Origin: CBFDCQ01 sp965603355
GTDB taxonomy: Bacteria; Hydrogenedentota; CAZGCA01; CBFDCQ01
Direction: 5' to 3'
Assembly: GCA_965603355.1 (NCBI GenBank)
Contig: CBFDCQ010000039.1
Span: 1-29,144, forward strand
DNA: 29,144 bases
Translations under genes and position numbers: made by a program
Notes under the pieces: model-generated
What the model was told of the DNA's origin: nothing
Seen by the model: only the letters and a program-made list of their open reading frames with translations
Databases searched by the model: none
Shown: in pieces, positions 6,900 to 15,905 of the stretch
How the letters are laid out: the number at the start of each line of letters is the position of its first letter
Position numbering within the stretch: position 1 is the first letter of the stretch

Positions 6900-8246
6900 C
6901 TAAAGATTCAGCACGGCTGCCTTGAACGTCTCCCCTCTTTCCTCGAAGTTGCGGAACATGTCAAAACTGGCGCACGCGGGCGACAGAAGAACGCAGTCCC
7001 CGTCGCTCGCGTCGGCGCGGGCACGCTTGACAGCCTCATCGACACTGTCTGCGCGCGACACCGGCACGAGGTCGCCGAACGCTGTCTCGATAAGCGGCGC
7101 ATCCTCGCCTACGAGCACAAGCGCTTTTACCCGGGCCTTCACCAGATCGCGTAACGAGGCATAATCGCTTCCTTTACCCCGCCCGCCGGCGATAAGGATA
7201 ACAGGAGCCTCCATGCTCATCAACGCCTTTTCAAGCGCATCGATATTAGTTGCCTTGGAGTCGTTGATGAACGTCACGCCGCCTGTCTTGGCGACGAACT
7301 CCATTCTATGTTCGAGCCCGCTGAACGCATTGAGCGCCGTCCTGTACGCCTCCTCGGGCAGATCCAGAGCGAGACAAACACACAACCCCGCCACAACGTT
7401 TGCCAGGTTGTGTCTGCCGGTAAGAGCCACCTCTTCCAGCGGAACCAGACATTTCCGCTCACTGCCCAACTTGGCGACGATGTCACCCTCGCTCACAAAA
7501 ACACCATTGTCAACCTCCCTCTCGAGGCTGAAGAACAGCTTCTTCGCTTCCAGTGCGCCGGCGTCGGCGCACATTTGCGGGTCGTCTCCGTTGATGACGG
7601 CGGTGTCCGACGCCATCTGTTGTGCGAACATGCGCATCTTCGTCCTTCGATAGTCGTCCATGTCGGCGTAACGTTCGAGGTGGTCCGGCGTCACGTTGAG
7701 GAATACCGCCACTTCCGGCCGGAACGTTTCGACGCGTTCCAGGGCGTAACTGCTGACCTCCAGGACCACGAACTCCGGGCGGGGCCTGACCACAACGGCC
7801 TCCGAAAGAGGAAACTCGTTGTTCCCGGCAAGCAGCACTGTGCGCCCCGCCTCCTTGATCATGCGGTGCACGAGCGTCGTGGCCGTAGTCTTGCCATTCG
7901 TCCCGGTAACGGCGATAAGCCGGCTTCCTGAGAACCGGCACGCGAACTCCATCTCACCCAGCACCGGTACGCCGGCCTGTTCGGCGGCACGTACCGGCTC
8001 GATACCGGGCGGCACACCCGGGCTCAGAACCACAAGATCCACCTCGACGAAACGTTCCACCTCGTGCCTGCCCAGCTCAAACTCCACGTTCAGCCCCGAC
8101 AGGCTCCCCTGAATCAGAGAGACATTGTCCGGAATCTCCGAATCGGACAGGGTCACGTTCGCCCCGCTCCGTGCAAGCAGTTCCGCAGCGGCCACACCGG
8201 TTCGTCCGGCACCGACTACTACCACCTTCTGCCCGCTGACGTCCAT
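6900..8246 (-). CDS. murD: UDP-N-acetylmuramoyl-L-alanine--D-glutamate ligase MurD
   Basis: A 448-residue cytoplasmic Mur ligase that adds D-glutamate to UDP-MurNAc-L-Ala using ATP. The N-terminal Rossmann domain starts with KVVVVGAGRTGVAAAELLA. The central ATPase domain has the P-loop VTGTNGKTT, the LEVSSYALE segment and FLNVTPDHLERY. The C-terminal domain has LEHRMEFV, FINDSKATN, AGGRGKGSDY and LSPACASFDMF. The frame stays open 36 codons further upstream to 8354, but that would run through the end of mraY; the ATG at 8246 begins right at the Rossmann strand and gives normal family length. It starts 20 nt after mraY. All catalytic motifs are intact. Confidence 0.96.
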   Translation of the reverse strand: MDVSGQKVVVVGAGRTGVAAAELLARSGANVTLSDSEIPDNVSLIQGSLSGLNVEFELGRHEVERFVEVDLVVLSPGVPPGIEPVRAAEQAGVPVLGEMEFACRFSGSRLIAVTGTNGKTTATTLVHRMIKEAGRTVLLAGNNEFPLSEAVVVRPRPEFVVLEVSSYALERVETFRPEVAVFLNVTPDHLERYADMDDYRRTKMRMFAQQMASDTAVINGDDPQMCADAGALEAKKLFFSLEREVDNGVFVSEGDIVAKLGSERKCLVPLEEVALTGRHNLANVVAGLCVCLALDLPEEAYRTALNAFSGLEHRMEFVAKTGGVTFINDSKATNIDALEKALMSMEAPVILIAGGRGKGSDYASLRDLVKARVKALVLVGEDAPLIETAFGDLVPVSRADSVDEAVKRARADASDGDCVLLSPACASFDMFRNFEERGETFKAAVLNL

Positions 8247-8266
8247 TCCACTTTCCTGCACGATAG

Positions 8267-9364
8267 CTACCAGATCTTCAGCGTTCCGATGCTGATCAAA
8301 GCCCACATAGCGGCGATGATCCAGAACCGGACCACCACCTTGTTTTCCGACCACCCCTTCAGTTCAAAATGATGGTGGATTGGCGCCATCAAGAATATGC
8401 GTTTGCCGCGAATCTTGAACGATGCCACCTGGAGGATCACCGAAAGAGCTTCCATGACGAAAAGGCCTCCTACAATTACCAGCAACAGCTCCTTTTTCAC
8501 CAGCACCGCCACTGTGCCGAGTGCACCGCCCAGCGCCAGCGACCCCGTGTCTCCCATGAAAACCTCTGCGGGCGCACAGTTGTACCACAGGAACGCCAGG
8601 CTTGCACCCACAAGCGCCGCGCAGAACACAGTGAGTTCTCCGGCCTCCGGTATATGAGGAACATTCAGATACGTGCTGATGCTAAAGTGCGAGACCGCGT
8701 AAGCCATCACTCCGTATGCAAGACCCGCCACGATCACGGAGCCGATGGCCAGCCCGTCCAATCCGTCCGTCAGGTTCACGGCGTTTGAAGTGCCGCACAG
8801 TACCAGCATAACAAACAAGATGTAGAAGGCCCCGAGTGGCAAATAAAAGTCCTTCAGCACGATGATGTCAATCTTGTTCGCGTGCTCCCAAGTAACAGGG
8901 TTGTTGTACAGATGGATTCCGAGCACCAGACCGCAAAGCAATTGCCCGGCGAATTTCGGCAAACTCCGGAGCCCCAGCGACCGTTTCTCGCGAAGCTTAA
9001 TATAGTCGTCCCAGAATCCGAGGAGCCCCAGCCAGAGAAACGCGCCCATTGCCAACCAGACGAGGCGGTTTGACAGGTCCGCCCACAAAAGTGTCGCGCT
9101 TAATGTCCCGGCTATGATTAGCAGACCTCCCATCGTAGGCGTGCCTGCCTTATGGTTATGGAGTTCATGCAGCGCGGGCGCTTCCTCGTTGCGTATGTTC
9201 TGCCCTATATTGAGCTTCTTCAGCAGCCTGATCACTGCAGGACCTACCAGCAGGCCGGTCAGTAACGCCGTACCGATAGCCAGACCGAACCTTACGGTTA
9301 TGTATGTGAAGAGATTGAATCCAGAGAAGTACTGCTTAAGCAATTCGGCTAAATGATAGAGCAT
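8267..9364 (-). CDS. mraY: Phospho-N-acetylmuramoyl-pentapeptide-transferase MraY
   Basis: A 365-residue integral membrane enzyme that transfers phospho-MurNAc-pentapeptide to undecaprenyl phosphate, giving lipid I. Seen here: the cytoplasmic segment AGTPTMGGLLII, the catalytic aspartate pair in FWDDYIKL, NAVNLTDGLDGLA with the third key aspartate, FMGDTGSLALGG, and the C-terminal loop MAPIHHHFELKGW with the triple histidine typical of MraY. About ten hydrophobic helices are visible. The length is normal for the family (about 360). It lies between murF (41-nt gap) and murD (20-nt gap), a common dcw order. Confidence 0.97.
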   Translation of the reverse strand: MLYHLAELLKQYFSGFNLFTYITVRFGLAIGTALLTGLLVGPAVIRLLKKLNIGQNIRNEEAPALHELHNHKAGTPTMGGLLIIAGTLSATLLWADLSNRLVWLAMGAFLWLGLLGFWDDYIKLREKRSLGLRSLPKFAGQLLCGLVLGIHLYNNPVTWEHANKIDIIVLKDFYLPLGAFYILFVMLVLCGTSNAVNLTDGLDGLAIGSVIVAGLAYGVMAYAVSHFSISTYLNVPHIPEAGELTVFCAALVGASLAFLWYNCAPAEVFMGDTGSLALGGALGTVAVLVKKELLLVIVGGLFVMEALSVILQVASFKIRGKRIFLMAPIHHHFELKGWSENKVVVRFWIIAAMWALISIGTLKIW

Positions 9365-9405
9365 GATCAGGCTACCTCAGATTTCCACACTGCGCTCCGT
9401 ATCTA

Positions 9406-10785
9406 CTAACAAGACGCATCGAACTTCTCCAAAACCTTTTCCATGGCCGCGCCGCGAGAACCTTTCACAAGGATCACGTCGTCTGATGCGGACACTTCAG
9501 CGAGTAAACGCGCAACCTCAGCATGGTCTCCGCCCACTTTCACTGCGTCGTCCGCAAGACCGCCACCCACGGCTCCTTCCGCGACGTGTTGAGCAAACTG
9601 GCCGAGCACTATCAGGACGTCCACGCCAACGCCGGCCATGAATTCTCCCAGCTCCTTGTGTTCTGAAACCGTAGCCTCGCCCAACTCCAACATGTCGCCG
9701 ACGACCGCTATTTTCCGTCCGGCACTCTGCCACGATACGAGCGCCTCCGTTGCGGCACGCATGGACTCGGGATTCGCGTTGTAGGCGTCATTTATGAAGG
9801 TGCGCCCACCCTTGTTCACCATTCTCATCCTCATCGGCGGCAGTTCCGCTTTACTCAGGCCCTCCTGAATCTGATCGGCGCTCAACCCGAAATCCGTGCC
9901 GATCACCGCCGCCGATGCCGCGTTCAGTATACTGTGCCTGCCGAATAGCTGCATCGTGAACAAACCCAGCGGCTCCACCGTGAACGTGCTAGGTGTCCCG
10001 TCGAGCCCCATCTTAAACATGACAACGCGCCACTGCGCGTCGGTTGCTTCCCCAAATGCCACGCACTTGCCCGGAAAATCGCGGGCTATCTTTGCGCAGA
10101 ACGGGTCGTCCGCATTGACGTAGAACGTACCCTGTTCGTCGAGCGACCTGACCAAGGCACCTTTTTCCTCGGCGACAGCTTCGACCGTCCCAAACCCCTC
10201 AAGATGCGCACGACCTATGTTCGTGATGAGCGCTCGGTTCGGTTTGGCGATGTCGCACAGCATCGATATCTCGCCCGGCGCGTTCGTGCCCAGCTCGATT
10301 ACGGCCACCTCGGTCCGGTCGGAAATGCCGAGCACGCTCAGCGGCACTCCTATCTCATTGTTGAAGTTGAGCGGGGTTTTTGCAACCTGGAACTTGACGC
10401 CCAGGACTGCGGCTACCAGTTCTTTCACGGTCGTTTTTCCGCAACTTCCAGTTATGCCGATCACCGGCCCCTGGAAACCGAGCCTGTGCCAGCGCGCGAA
10501 CTTCTGCAGCGCGCTCAACGTATCGGGCACGGCAAGCGCGGCCACCTCCGGCTCGACGACAACCGCCCTCGACTCCGACACTATCACGGCAGCGGCGCCC
10601 TTGCCGGCTGCTTCGGCGACGAAATCATGCCCGTCGTGCCGCTCCCCTTCCAAAGCTACAAACAGGTCTCCACCACGTATGCTGCGCGTGTCCGTCGACA
10701 CACCGCGAATCTCAGTCTCGGGAGAGCCGGAGATAAGCTCCCCTTTCACGGCTTTCGCGATATCAGCAACTATCCAGCGTGCCAT
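9406..10785 (-). CDS. murF: UDP-N-acetylmuramoyl-tripeptide--D-alanyl-D-alanine ligase MurF
   Basis: A 459-residue cytoplasmic Mur ligase that adds D-Ala-D-Ala to UDP-MurNAc-tripeptide. The N-terminal substrate domain has IRGVSTDTRSIRGGDLFVAL; the ATPase domain has ITGSCGKTTVKELVA, PLNFNNEIGVPLSVL and AVIELGTNAPGEI; the C-terminal domain has FINDAYNANPESMRAA and VVGDMLELGE, which are diagnostic of MurF. The P-loop reads GSCGKTT where GTNGKT or GSSGKT is common, an acceptable MurF variant. The start is uncertain: the frame is open to a TTG at 10836, overlapping murE by 13 nt, but that TTG has no ribosome binding site, and ATG 10785 begins at the conserved domain. A GAGAAGGG lies 13 nt before it. 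Confidence 0.94.
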   Translation of the reverse strand: MARWIVADIAKAVKGELISGSPETEIRGVSTDTRSIRGGDLFVALEGERHDGHDFVAEAAGKGAAAVIVSESRAVVVEPEVAALAVPDTLSALQKFARWHRLGFQGPVIGITGSCGKTTVKELVAAVLGVKFQVAKTPLNFNNEIGVPLSVLGISDRTEVAVIELGTNAPGEISMLCDIAKPNRALITNIGRAHLEGFGTVEAVAEEKGALVRSLDEQGTFYVNADDPFCAKIARDFPGKCVAFGEATDAQWRVVMFKMGLDGTPSTFTVEPLGLFTMQLFGRHSILNAASAAVIGTDFGLSADQIQEGLSKAELPPMRMRMVNKGGRTFINDAYNANPESMRAATEALVSWQSAGRKIAVVGDMLELGEATVSEHKELGEFMAGVGVDVLIVLGQFAQHVAEGAVGGGLADDAVKVGGDHAEVARLLAEVSASDDVILVKGSRGAAMEKVLEKFDASC

Positions 10786-10823
10786 CCGCAGTCTTACACC
10801 CTTCTCAAGTTGGCGCCGCCGCG

Positions 10824-12323
10824 CTATCGTTGCCAACCCTTTTGTCCGAGGATCTCCCTTGCAACCACCCTGTCATCAAACTCGATCGTTCTGTCCGCGA
10901 ATATCTGATACGTCTCGTGTCCTTTGCCTGCAAGCAGGACAAGGTCTCCCGGGGACGCCATCGAGATCGCCCTCTCGATCGCCTCGCCCCGGTCCACCAT
11001 TATCTCGTAGTCGGCACCTTTTTCCTTCCCTTCGGCGAGAACTCCCTGCTCGACCTCATCCGCTATGCTCTCGGGATCTTCGCTGCGAGGGTTATCCGAA
11101 GTGATTATGGCGTAGTCGCCCAACGTCACCGCCACGCGTCCCATCTTGGGCCGTTTGCCTCTGTCTCTATCGCCCCCGCACCCGAACAGAACGATGATTC
11201 TTTCCGACGTCATCGCACGCGCCGCGAGCATGAGGTTGCGCAGTCCGTCGTCGGTATGCGCGTAATCCACAACGACGGCAAACGGTTGGCCGCAATCCAC
11301 CCGCTCGAAACGTCCTGGAACCGACTCGACCGACTCGATACCCTCGACGATAGCTTCCGCCGGCATCTGCAAATGCACGCCGATACACGCCGCTGCAAGC
11401 GCATTGAGCACGTTGTGTTCGCCCGCAAGCTTCAGTGCGACCCGTTGCGTTGCGCCGGGGACGGTCAGCGTGAAGGAGGTACGCCCGGCCTCAACCACCA
11501 CGTCGGCCGCGCGCACATCACAATCCTCGCCCTTGCCATAGAACATTTTCTTGGCGCGTATCGAGCTCGCTATTCGCGCGGAGGCAGGGTCGAGCGCGTT
11601 CAACACGGCTACCTTTTCGTGATGCTTCGCTCCCTGGACATCCAGCTTCTGAAACAGTCTCAGTTTAGCGGAGAAGTACTCCTCCATACTGCCGTGATAG
11701 TCGAGGTGATCCTGAGTCAGATTCGTGAAAACGGCCGCATCGAACTCTATTCCGTCAACGCGGTGCTGGTCCAGCGCGTGCGAGGAAGATTCGATAACCG
11801 CAGCAGCGCCGTTGGCATCGCGCGTCTCCCGCATCAACCGCGCTATGAGCACCGGGTCCGGAGTTGTCTGAGACGCCGCGACAAGGCGGTCGCCGACACG
11901 GTACTCCAGCGTCGTGAGCACGGACGCCGTGCGGCCGCCGCGCTCGAGGACGGCTGCGACAAGCAGAACTGTTGACGTTTTGCCGTTGGTGCCGGTCACC
12001 CCGGCCACAAGAAGATCCCTTGAAGGGTTCCCGTAGAACTCCTGTGCCAGAATTGCCAGGGCGCGCCTGGAGTTCTCCACCCGGAAGTACGGCTGTGGAC
12101 ACTGACTCTCGCCGGGACTTCTCTCACCGACGACCGCAACAGCTCCTTTGCGTGACGCATCGGCCACAAACTCATGACCGTCAGCCGCGGCGCCCGCGAC
12201 GGCTACGAACAGGTCTCCGCGTGTGGTGGCGCGCGAATCGAAACTTATTCCGGTGATCGTTACATCAGCGGCGCTTTCAGTCCATTCCGCCCCCACTCGC
12301 TTCAGTAAAGCGGTAAGTTTCAT
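10824..12323 (-). CDS. murE: UDP-N-acetylmuramoyl-L-alanyl-D-glutamate--diamino-acid ligase MurE
   Basis: A 499-residue cytoplasmic Mur ligase that adds the third peptide residue. Seen here: ITGISFDSRATTRGDLFVA in the N-terminal domain, the P-loop VTGTNGKTS (about 109-117), ESSSHALDQHR, FTNLTQDHLDYHG, the YFSAKLRLF segment with the lysine that is carbamylated in MurE enzymes, GRFERV, VVDYAHT and LLAGKGHE. The DNPR motif (about 410-413) is the signature for meso-diaminopimelate as substrate, so the wall is inferred to be DAP type. The chosen ATG (12323) overlaps the end of ftsI by 47 nt, suggesting translational coupling; ATG 12335 or TTG 12344 are alternatives with poorer spacing. Confidence 0.95.
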   Translation of the reverse strand: MKLTALLKRVGAEWTESAADVTITGISFDSRATTRGDLFVAVAGAAADGHEFVADASRKGAVAVVGERSPGESQCPQPYFRVENSRRALAILAQEFYGNPSRDLLVAGVTGTNGKTSTVLLVAAVLERGGRTASVLTTLEYRVGDRLVAASQTTPDPVLIARLMRETRDANGAAAVIESSSHALDQHRVDGIEFDAAVFTNLTQDHLDYHGSMEEYFSAKLRLFQKLDVQGAKHHEKVAVLNALDPASARIASSIRAKKMFYGKGEDCDVRAADVVVEAGRTSFTLTVPGATQRVALKLAGEHNVLNALAAACIGVHLQMPAEAIVEGIESVESVPGRFERVDCGQPFAVVVDYAHTDDGLRNLMLAARAMTSERIIVLFGCGGDRDRGKRPKMGRVAVTLGDYAIITSDNPRSEDPESIADEVEQGVLAEGKEKGADYEIMVDRGEAIERAISMASPGDLVLLAGKGHETYQIFADRTIEFDDRVVAREILGQKGWQR

Positions 12324-14379
12324 CTGAGATTCCATCCTTGGCAAAAAAGATCATGCACCTGTCGCCCGTCGAGACCGTTCGCCCCGGCACGATGCTCTGC
12401 CACGCCGTATGTCCTGATCCCTCAAACGACAGTTCGAGCGACAGGGCGGACAGCGCTTGTACGACCTCGAGCTTGCTCATTCCGTTGAGGTCCGGCATCG
12501 TGGAAGAAAGCGCAGTCGGCCTGGCCACCTTCTCCTCTGATGGCACAGCTTTCTCCCGATCGATGGCGCCGCGCTTTGCGATCAGAGTGCCCGTTCGATC
12601 CGCAGGCACTCTCAAGTAGTTCAGGCTCGACTCGGCGATCTCGCGAAAAACGGGGGCCGCAACCGTGCCGCCCGTGTCGTGCCTGACACGCGGAGCATCC
12701 ACCAGCACCAAAACTGTCAGGCGGGGCCTGTCCACAGGCACGAAGCCGCAAAATACTGCTACGTGCCGCTCCCGGCTGAACCGGCCTGCCTTCTGATCGA
12801 ACTTCTGCGCCGTGCCGGTTTTGCCGGCGACCTCATATTCTGGCAGGGACGCTCCAGCACCGCTACCGTCATCGACGACTTTGCGCAAAAGTTGCTTCAA
12901 TTGCCGAGCGGCCGAGCGCGATATGGCTCGGCGCTGCTGCTGAAAATCGAACCGGTCGACGATGCGCCCCTGAGTATTTTCGATCTGGCGAACCAGTATC
13001 GGTTTCATCATTATGCCGTCATTGGCGATTGTGGAGAAAACTCTAACGAGCTGTATCGGTGTAAGCAACACCTCCTGCCCGATCGAGATGGAAGCTATGG
13101 AGAGCTTGGACCACCTTGCGCGCGGATGGAGAACGCCGGCGACTTCTCCCGGAAAGCTCAGACAGGTTTTCTGCCCGATCCCAAACAGCGTGCAGTACTC
13201 GTAGAGTTGCTCCTCCGTCAGGCGAGAGGCGGCTTTGATCATCCCGGGATTGCTCGACTCACTTATTACCTCCGCGAACGTGAGGTTACCGTGTGGTCTG
13301 AAATCGCGTATGACGTGTCCGTGGATTCGTATCGATCCCTCCTCGCAATAGAACACCTCGTTGGCACGTACGAGCTTTTCCTGAAGGAGCGCGGCTGTGG
13401 GAACCACCTTAAGCGAGGAACCAGGTTCGAACGCGTCTGTGATCGCTCTGTTCCTCCGGGCGGCAACAGGATAGCTGCCGTACTCGTTCGGGTCAAAATC
13501 CGGTCTGCAGGCCATCGCCAGTATCTCGCCCGTTGACGGGTCCTGTACAATGGCGATTGCGCTGTCGGGATTTGTCTCCGCGTAGACTTTGCTGAGCGCA
13601 TCCTCCACTATCTGCTGGATCACTTCATCTATGGTCGTCACTACAGTGTTGCCCCCCGAGGCGTTCTCTATGCTCTTCGTTAACGGCAACAGCGCTCTCC
13701 GATGCGCGTCCCGCTCCACAACGCGCCGACCATCCACACCGCGCAGCACCTTGTCAAATTCCAGCTCCAGCCCCTCAAGCCCTTGACCATCCACGCCGAC
13801 AAAACCGAGCGCGTGAGACGCCAGATTTCTCTTGGGATAACTTCGTTTTGGCTCCGGCTCGAACCCGAGACCCTCAAGGTTCAACTGCTGTATTCTTCGC
13901 GCCACATCTGCCTCAATCTTGCGCTGTATCCACACGAACTGACTGTCGCTGGTCAGCAGCCCCAGCAGGTCACTCCTGTCGCGCTGCAGGATCGGCGCCA
14001 GCGCGGCGGCCACCCTGCCAGGATCGCGGACTTTTCCCGGAAACGCATGCAGTGACACCGCATCTATCGTCGTAGCGAGCTTGCGACGATGCCGGTCAAG
14101 AACATCCCCGCGCCTCGAAGGTATCGGAACGGTGATCAAGCGCTGCTTCTCAGCCTGAGATACGAGGAACCCGCGGCAGATGTATTGAAGATAGAAAAGC
14201 CGAGCAGCCACACCTGCAAAACAGGCCAGCGCAACAAGAAGGAGCAGGCGGAGCCGCCGTTTCTGCTGCCCTGAGATTGGTCCCGGGTCGACGCGGTGCT
14301 TATGAGCGTGCCCCTTCGTCCGTGCAGCCGATGAAATGAACGTCATTCTGACAAAACTCTTGCCCCTGTCCGGGAACAT
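12277..14379 (-). CDS. ftsI: Class B penicillin-binding protein, septal transpeptidase FtsI with PASTA domain
   Basis: A 700-residue septal peptidoglycan transpeptidase. A cytoplasmic N-terminal tail rich in basic residues is followed by one membrane segment (about 44-65). The dimerisation domain has RRGDVLDRHRRKLA and LGFVGVDGQGLEGLE. The transpeptidase domain has the nucleophile motif S321-S-L-K324 (in FEPGSSLK), S375-S-N377, and K520-T-G522 (in AGKTGTAQK). One PASTA domain is recognisable near the C terminus (about 628-680, MPDLNGMSKLEVVQAL), so the protein resembles the SpoVD/PBP2x arrangement more than enterobacterial FtsI. The start is uncertain: ATG 14379 and ATG 14346 both lack a good ribosome binding site. 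It is expected to work with FtsW from the same operon. The 129-nt gap to ftsL holds only a 6-bp hairpin (14446-14460). Confidence 0.93.
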   Translation of the reverse strand: MFPDRGKSFVRMTFISSAARTKGHAHKHRVDPGPISGQQKRRLRLLLLVALACFAGVAARLFYLQYICRGFLVSQAEKQRLITVPIPSRRGDVLDRHRRKLATTIDAVSLHAFPGKVRDPGRVAAALAPILQRDRSDLLGLLTSDSQFVWIQRKIEADVARRIQQLNLEGLGFEPEPKRSYPKRNLASHALGFVGVDGQGLEGLELEFDKVLRGVDGRRVVERDAHRRALLPLTKSIENASGGNTVVTTIDEVIQQIVEDALSKVYAETNPDSAIAIVQDPSTGEILAMACRPDFDPNEYGSYPVAARRNRAITDAFEPGSSLKVVPTAALLQEKLVRANEVFYCEEGSIRIHGHVIRDFRPHGNLTFAEVISESSNPGMIKAASRLTEEQLYEYCTLFGIGQKTCLSFPGEVAGVLHPRARWSKLSIASISIGQEVLLTPIQLVRVFSTIANDGIMMKPILVRQIENTQGRIVDRFDFQQQRRAISRSAARQLKQLLRKVVDDGSGAGASLPEYEVAGKTGTAQKFDQKAGRFSRERHVAVFCGFVPVDRPRLTVLVLVDAPRVRHDTGGTVAAPVFREIAESSLNYLRVPADRTGTLIAKRGAIDREKAVPSEEKVARPTALSSTMPDLNGMSKLEVVQALSALSLELSFEGSGHTAWQSIVPGRTVSTGDRCMIFFAKDGISDETYRFTEASGGGMD

Positions 14380-14508
14380 GCAGCCCAGCCAAAGTCAAAT
14401 AGGGGAAAATCTGATCCCATCTCGACCACCACTCCGCTCCGACAACTTGCCTGCGGCAAGCCCCGAGAACGGAAAAAAATGGCTCCGAAGCTCTCCGTAT
14501 TGGCGAGG

Positions 14509-14931
14509 TCAGTCGAGAAACACTGCCGCAAAGCTGAATCCTTTTATGGATCCCCTGGTTTCGGGTAGCAGTGGCTCTTCGTCGTCGGGTTTGGGGGGAG
14601 GTACCGGATTCTCCATCCGAATTGAGACAAGCTGCCAGCTCTGCGGGCGGACCATACCCAGCTGATTCCGCGCGATAGCCTCGATTCGTACGGGAGCTTC
14701 CAGTTTTGCCACCACATCCTTACACCTGGTGTTGCTAGCGACAAGTGTTCTCTCCTGCAAGGAGAGTCTTCGGAGCTCATATCCCATCGTGATCAATTTT
14801 ACCTTTTGCCAAACACAACCAACACTGGCACCTAAGAGAATACAGATAATTACTGCAAACCAACAAACCGGCCTCCACCGCAGCCCAAACTTTGACATCC
14901 TTCTCGGTAAACTCGCTCGGCGACGACGCAA
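14509..14931 (-). CDS. ftsL: FtsL-like cell division protein
   Basis: A 140-residue bitopic protein: a basic N terminus (RRRR, PRR), one membrane segment (about 22-42), then a short helix with heptad-like leucines and the segment IEAIARNQLGMVRP, which resembles the A-x-xLGM end of FtsL/FtsB-type proteins. FtsL-type proteins bridge the divisome to FtsW/FtsI. The start is taken as TTG at 14931, directly after the rsmH stop, because a strong AGGAGG lies 8 nt before it; the ATG at 14898 has its purine run touching the start codon. The C terminus (PVPPPKPDDEEPLLPETRG) is a proline/acid-rich tail longer than usual. The call relies on position between rsmH and ftsI plus topology, since sequence conservation in this family is weak. 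Confidence 0.8.
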   Translation of the reverse strand: MRRRRASLPRRMSKFGLRWRPVCWFAVIICILLGASVGCVWQKVKLITMGYELRRLSLQERTLVASNTRCKDVVAKLEAPVRIEAIARNQLGMVRPQSWQLVSIRMENPVPPPKPDDEEPLLPETRGSIKGFSFAAVFLD

Positions 14932-15876
14932 TCAGAAAGCCTCCTCTGTCCGTTCCGCGATCCGCATCTTTGCGCTGCGGCACCGCGGGTTAGCCGCAAC
15001 CTCATCAGCCCCTGGCCGGGCAGGTTTTCTTGTCACTATCGTCAACAGCGGCTTCCTTTCACAAGCGCATACGGGCAGTTCCGGCGGACAAACGCATCCG
15101 CGCGCAAACCGCGCAAACGCTCTCTTCACGATCCTGTCCTCGAGCGAGTGAAACGATATCGCGCAAAGTCTCCCGCCCGGCCCCAGTAACCTGACCGCGG
15201 ACTCGAGGCCGCTCTCGAGATTCGCCAACTCGTCATTCACGGCGATGCGCAACGCCATGAAAGCCCTCGTTGCCGGGTGAATACGCGACCTCGGCGATTT
15301 GCCCACGACTCCCGCCACCAGATCCGCCAGCTCTTTCGTACTGCGGATCTCCTTCCGCCGGCGGCGAAGCTCAATCGCTCTGGCAATCTGCTTTGCCTTT
15401 TTCTCCTCTCCGTACCGTCTGAGAAGCCTTGCAAGCTCCTCGCGCGGCGTCCTGTTCACCAACATTGCCGCGTTCAGCTTCCGCCGCGAATCCATCCGCA
15501 TGTCAAGAGGACCGTCGAGCTGAAAGCCGAACCCCCTCTTGGCTCGAGCAAGTTGTAGCGACGAGATTCCTAGATCGAACAGAACGCCGTCCACTTGTTC
15601 GACACCAACACCACCAAGGATTGCCTCCAGATTCGCGAAGTTCTCGCGACAAATCTTGACCCGCCCACTGTACCTGGCCAGCCGCGTTCTCGCGAATCCG
15701 AGTGCGTCACCGTCCCAGTCTATTCCTATTAGAATGCCCCTGGAGCCTAGTTGTTGGAGGATTGCTTCCGCATGACCCCCTGCCCCGATCGTCGCATCGA
15801 CGTAGATGCCGTGCGACTTAATATGTAGACCCCCTATCACCTCCTCGAGCATTACCGGCTGATGTACCGTGTCCAT
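14932..15876 (-). CDS. rsmH: 16S rRNA (cytosine-1402-N4)-methyltransferase RsmH
   Basis: A 314-residue SAM-dependent methyltransferase (MraW) that modifies C1402 of 16S rRNA. Seen here: HQPVMLEEVIGGL at the N terminus, the SAM-binding VDATIGAGGHAEAIL, GIDWDGDAL, FDLGISSLQL, GFGFQLDGPLDMRMD, RIHPATRAFMALRIAVNDEL, and the C-terminal ISFHSLEDRIVKRAF followed by a cysteine-containing stretch (CVCPPELPVCACE) that is common in the family. The start is ATG 15876, the usual position just before HxPVxxxE; a GTG at 15894 would add six residues. It lies 29 nt after the STAS gene. The stop abuts the ftsL start. Confidence 0.96.
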   Translation of the reverse strand: MDTVHQPVMLEEVIGGLHIKSHGIYVDATIGAGGHAEAILQQLGSRGILIGIDWDGDALGFARTRLARYSGRVKICRENFANLEAILGGVGVEQVDGVLFDLGISSLQLARAKRGFGFQLDGPLDMRMDSRRKLNAAMLVNRTPREELARLLRRYGEEKKAKQIARAIELRRRRKEIRSTKELADLVAGVVGKSPRSRIHPATRAFMALRIAVNDELANLESGLESAVRLLGPGGRLCAISFHSLEDRIVKRAFARFARGCVCPPELPVCACERKPLLTIVTRKPARPGADEVAANPRCRSAKMRIAERTEEAF

Positions 15877-15905
15877 GATAGAACATCGCCACACACCTGT
15901 TGCTG

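Noticed and set aside
8247..8354. N-terminal extension of murD
   Set aside because: It is the out-of-frame 3' end of mraY; the conserved MurD fold starts at 8246.
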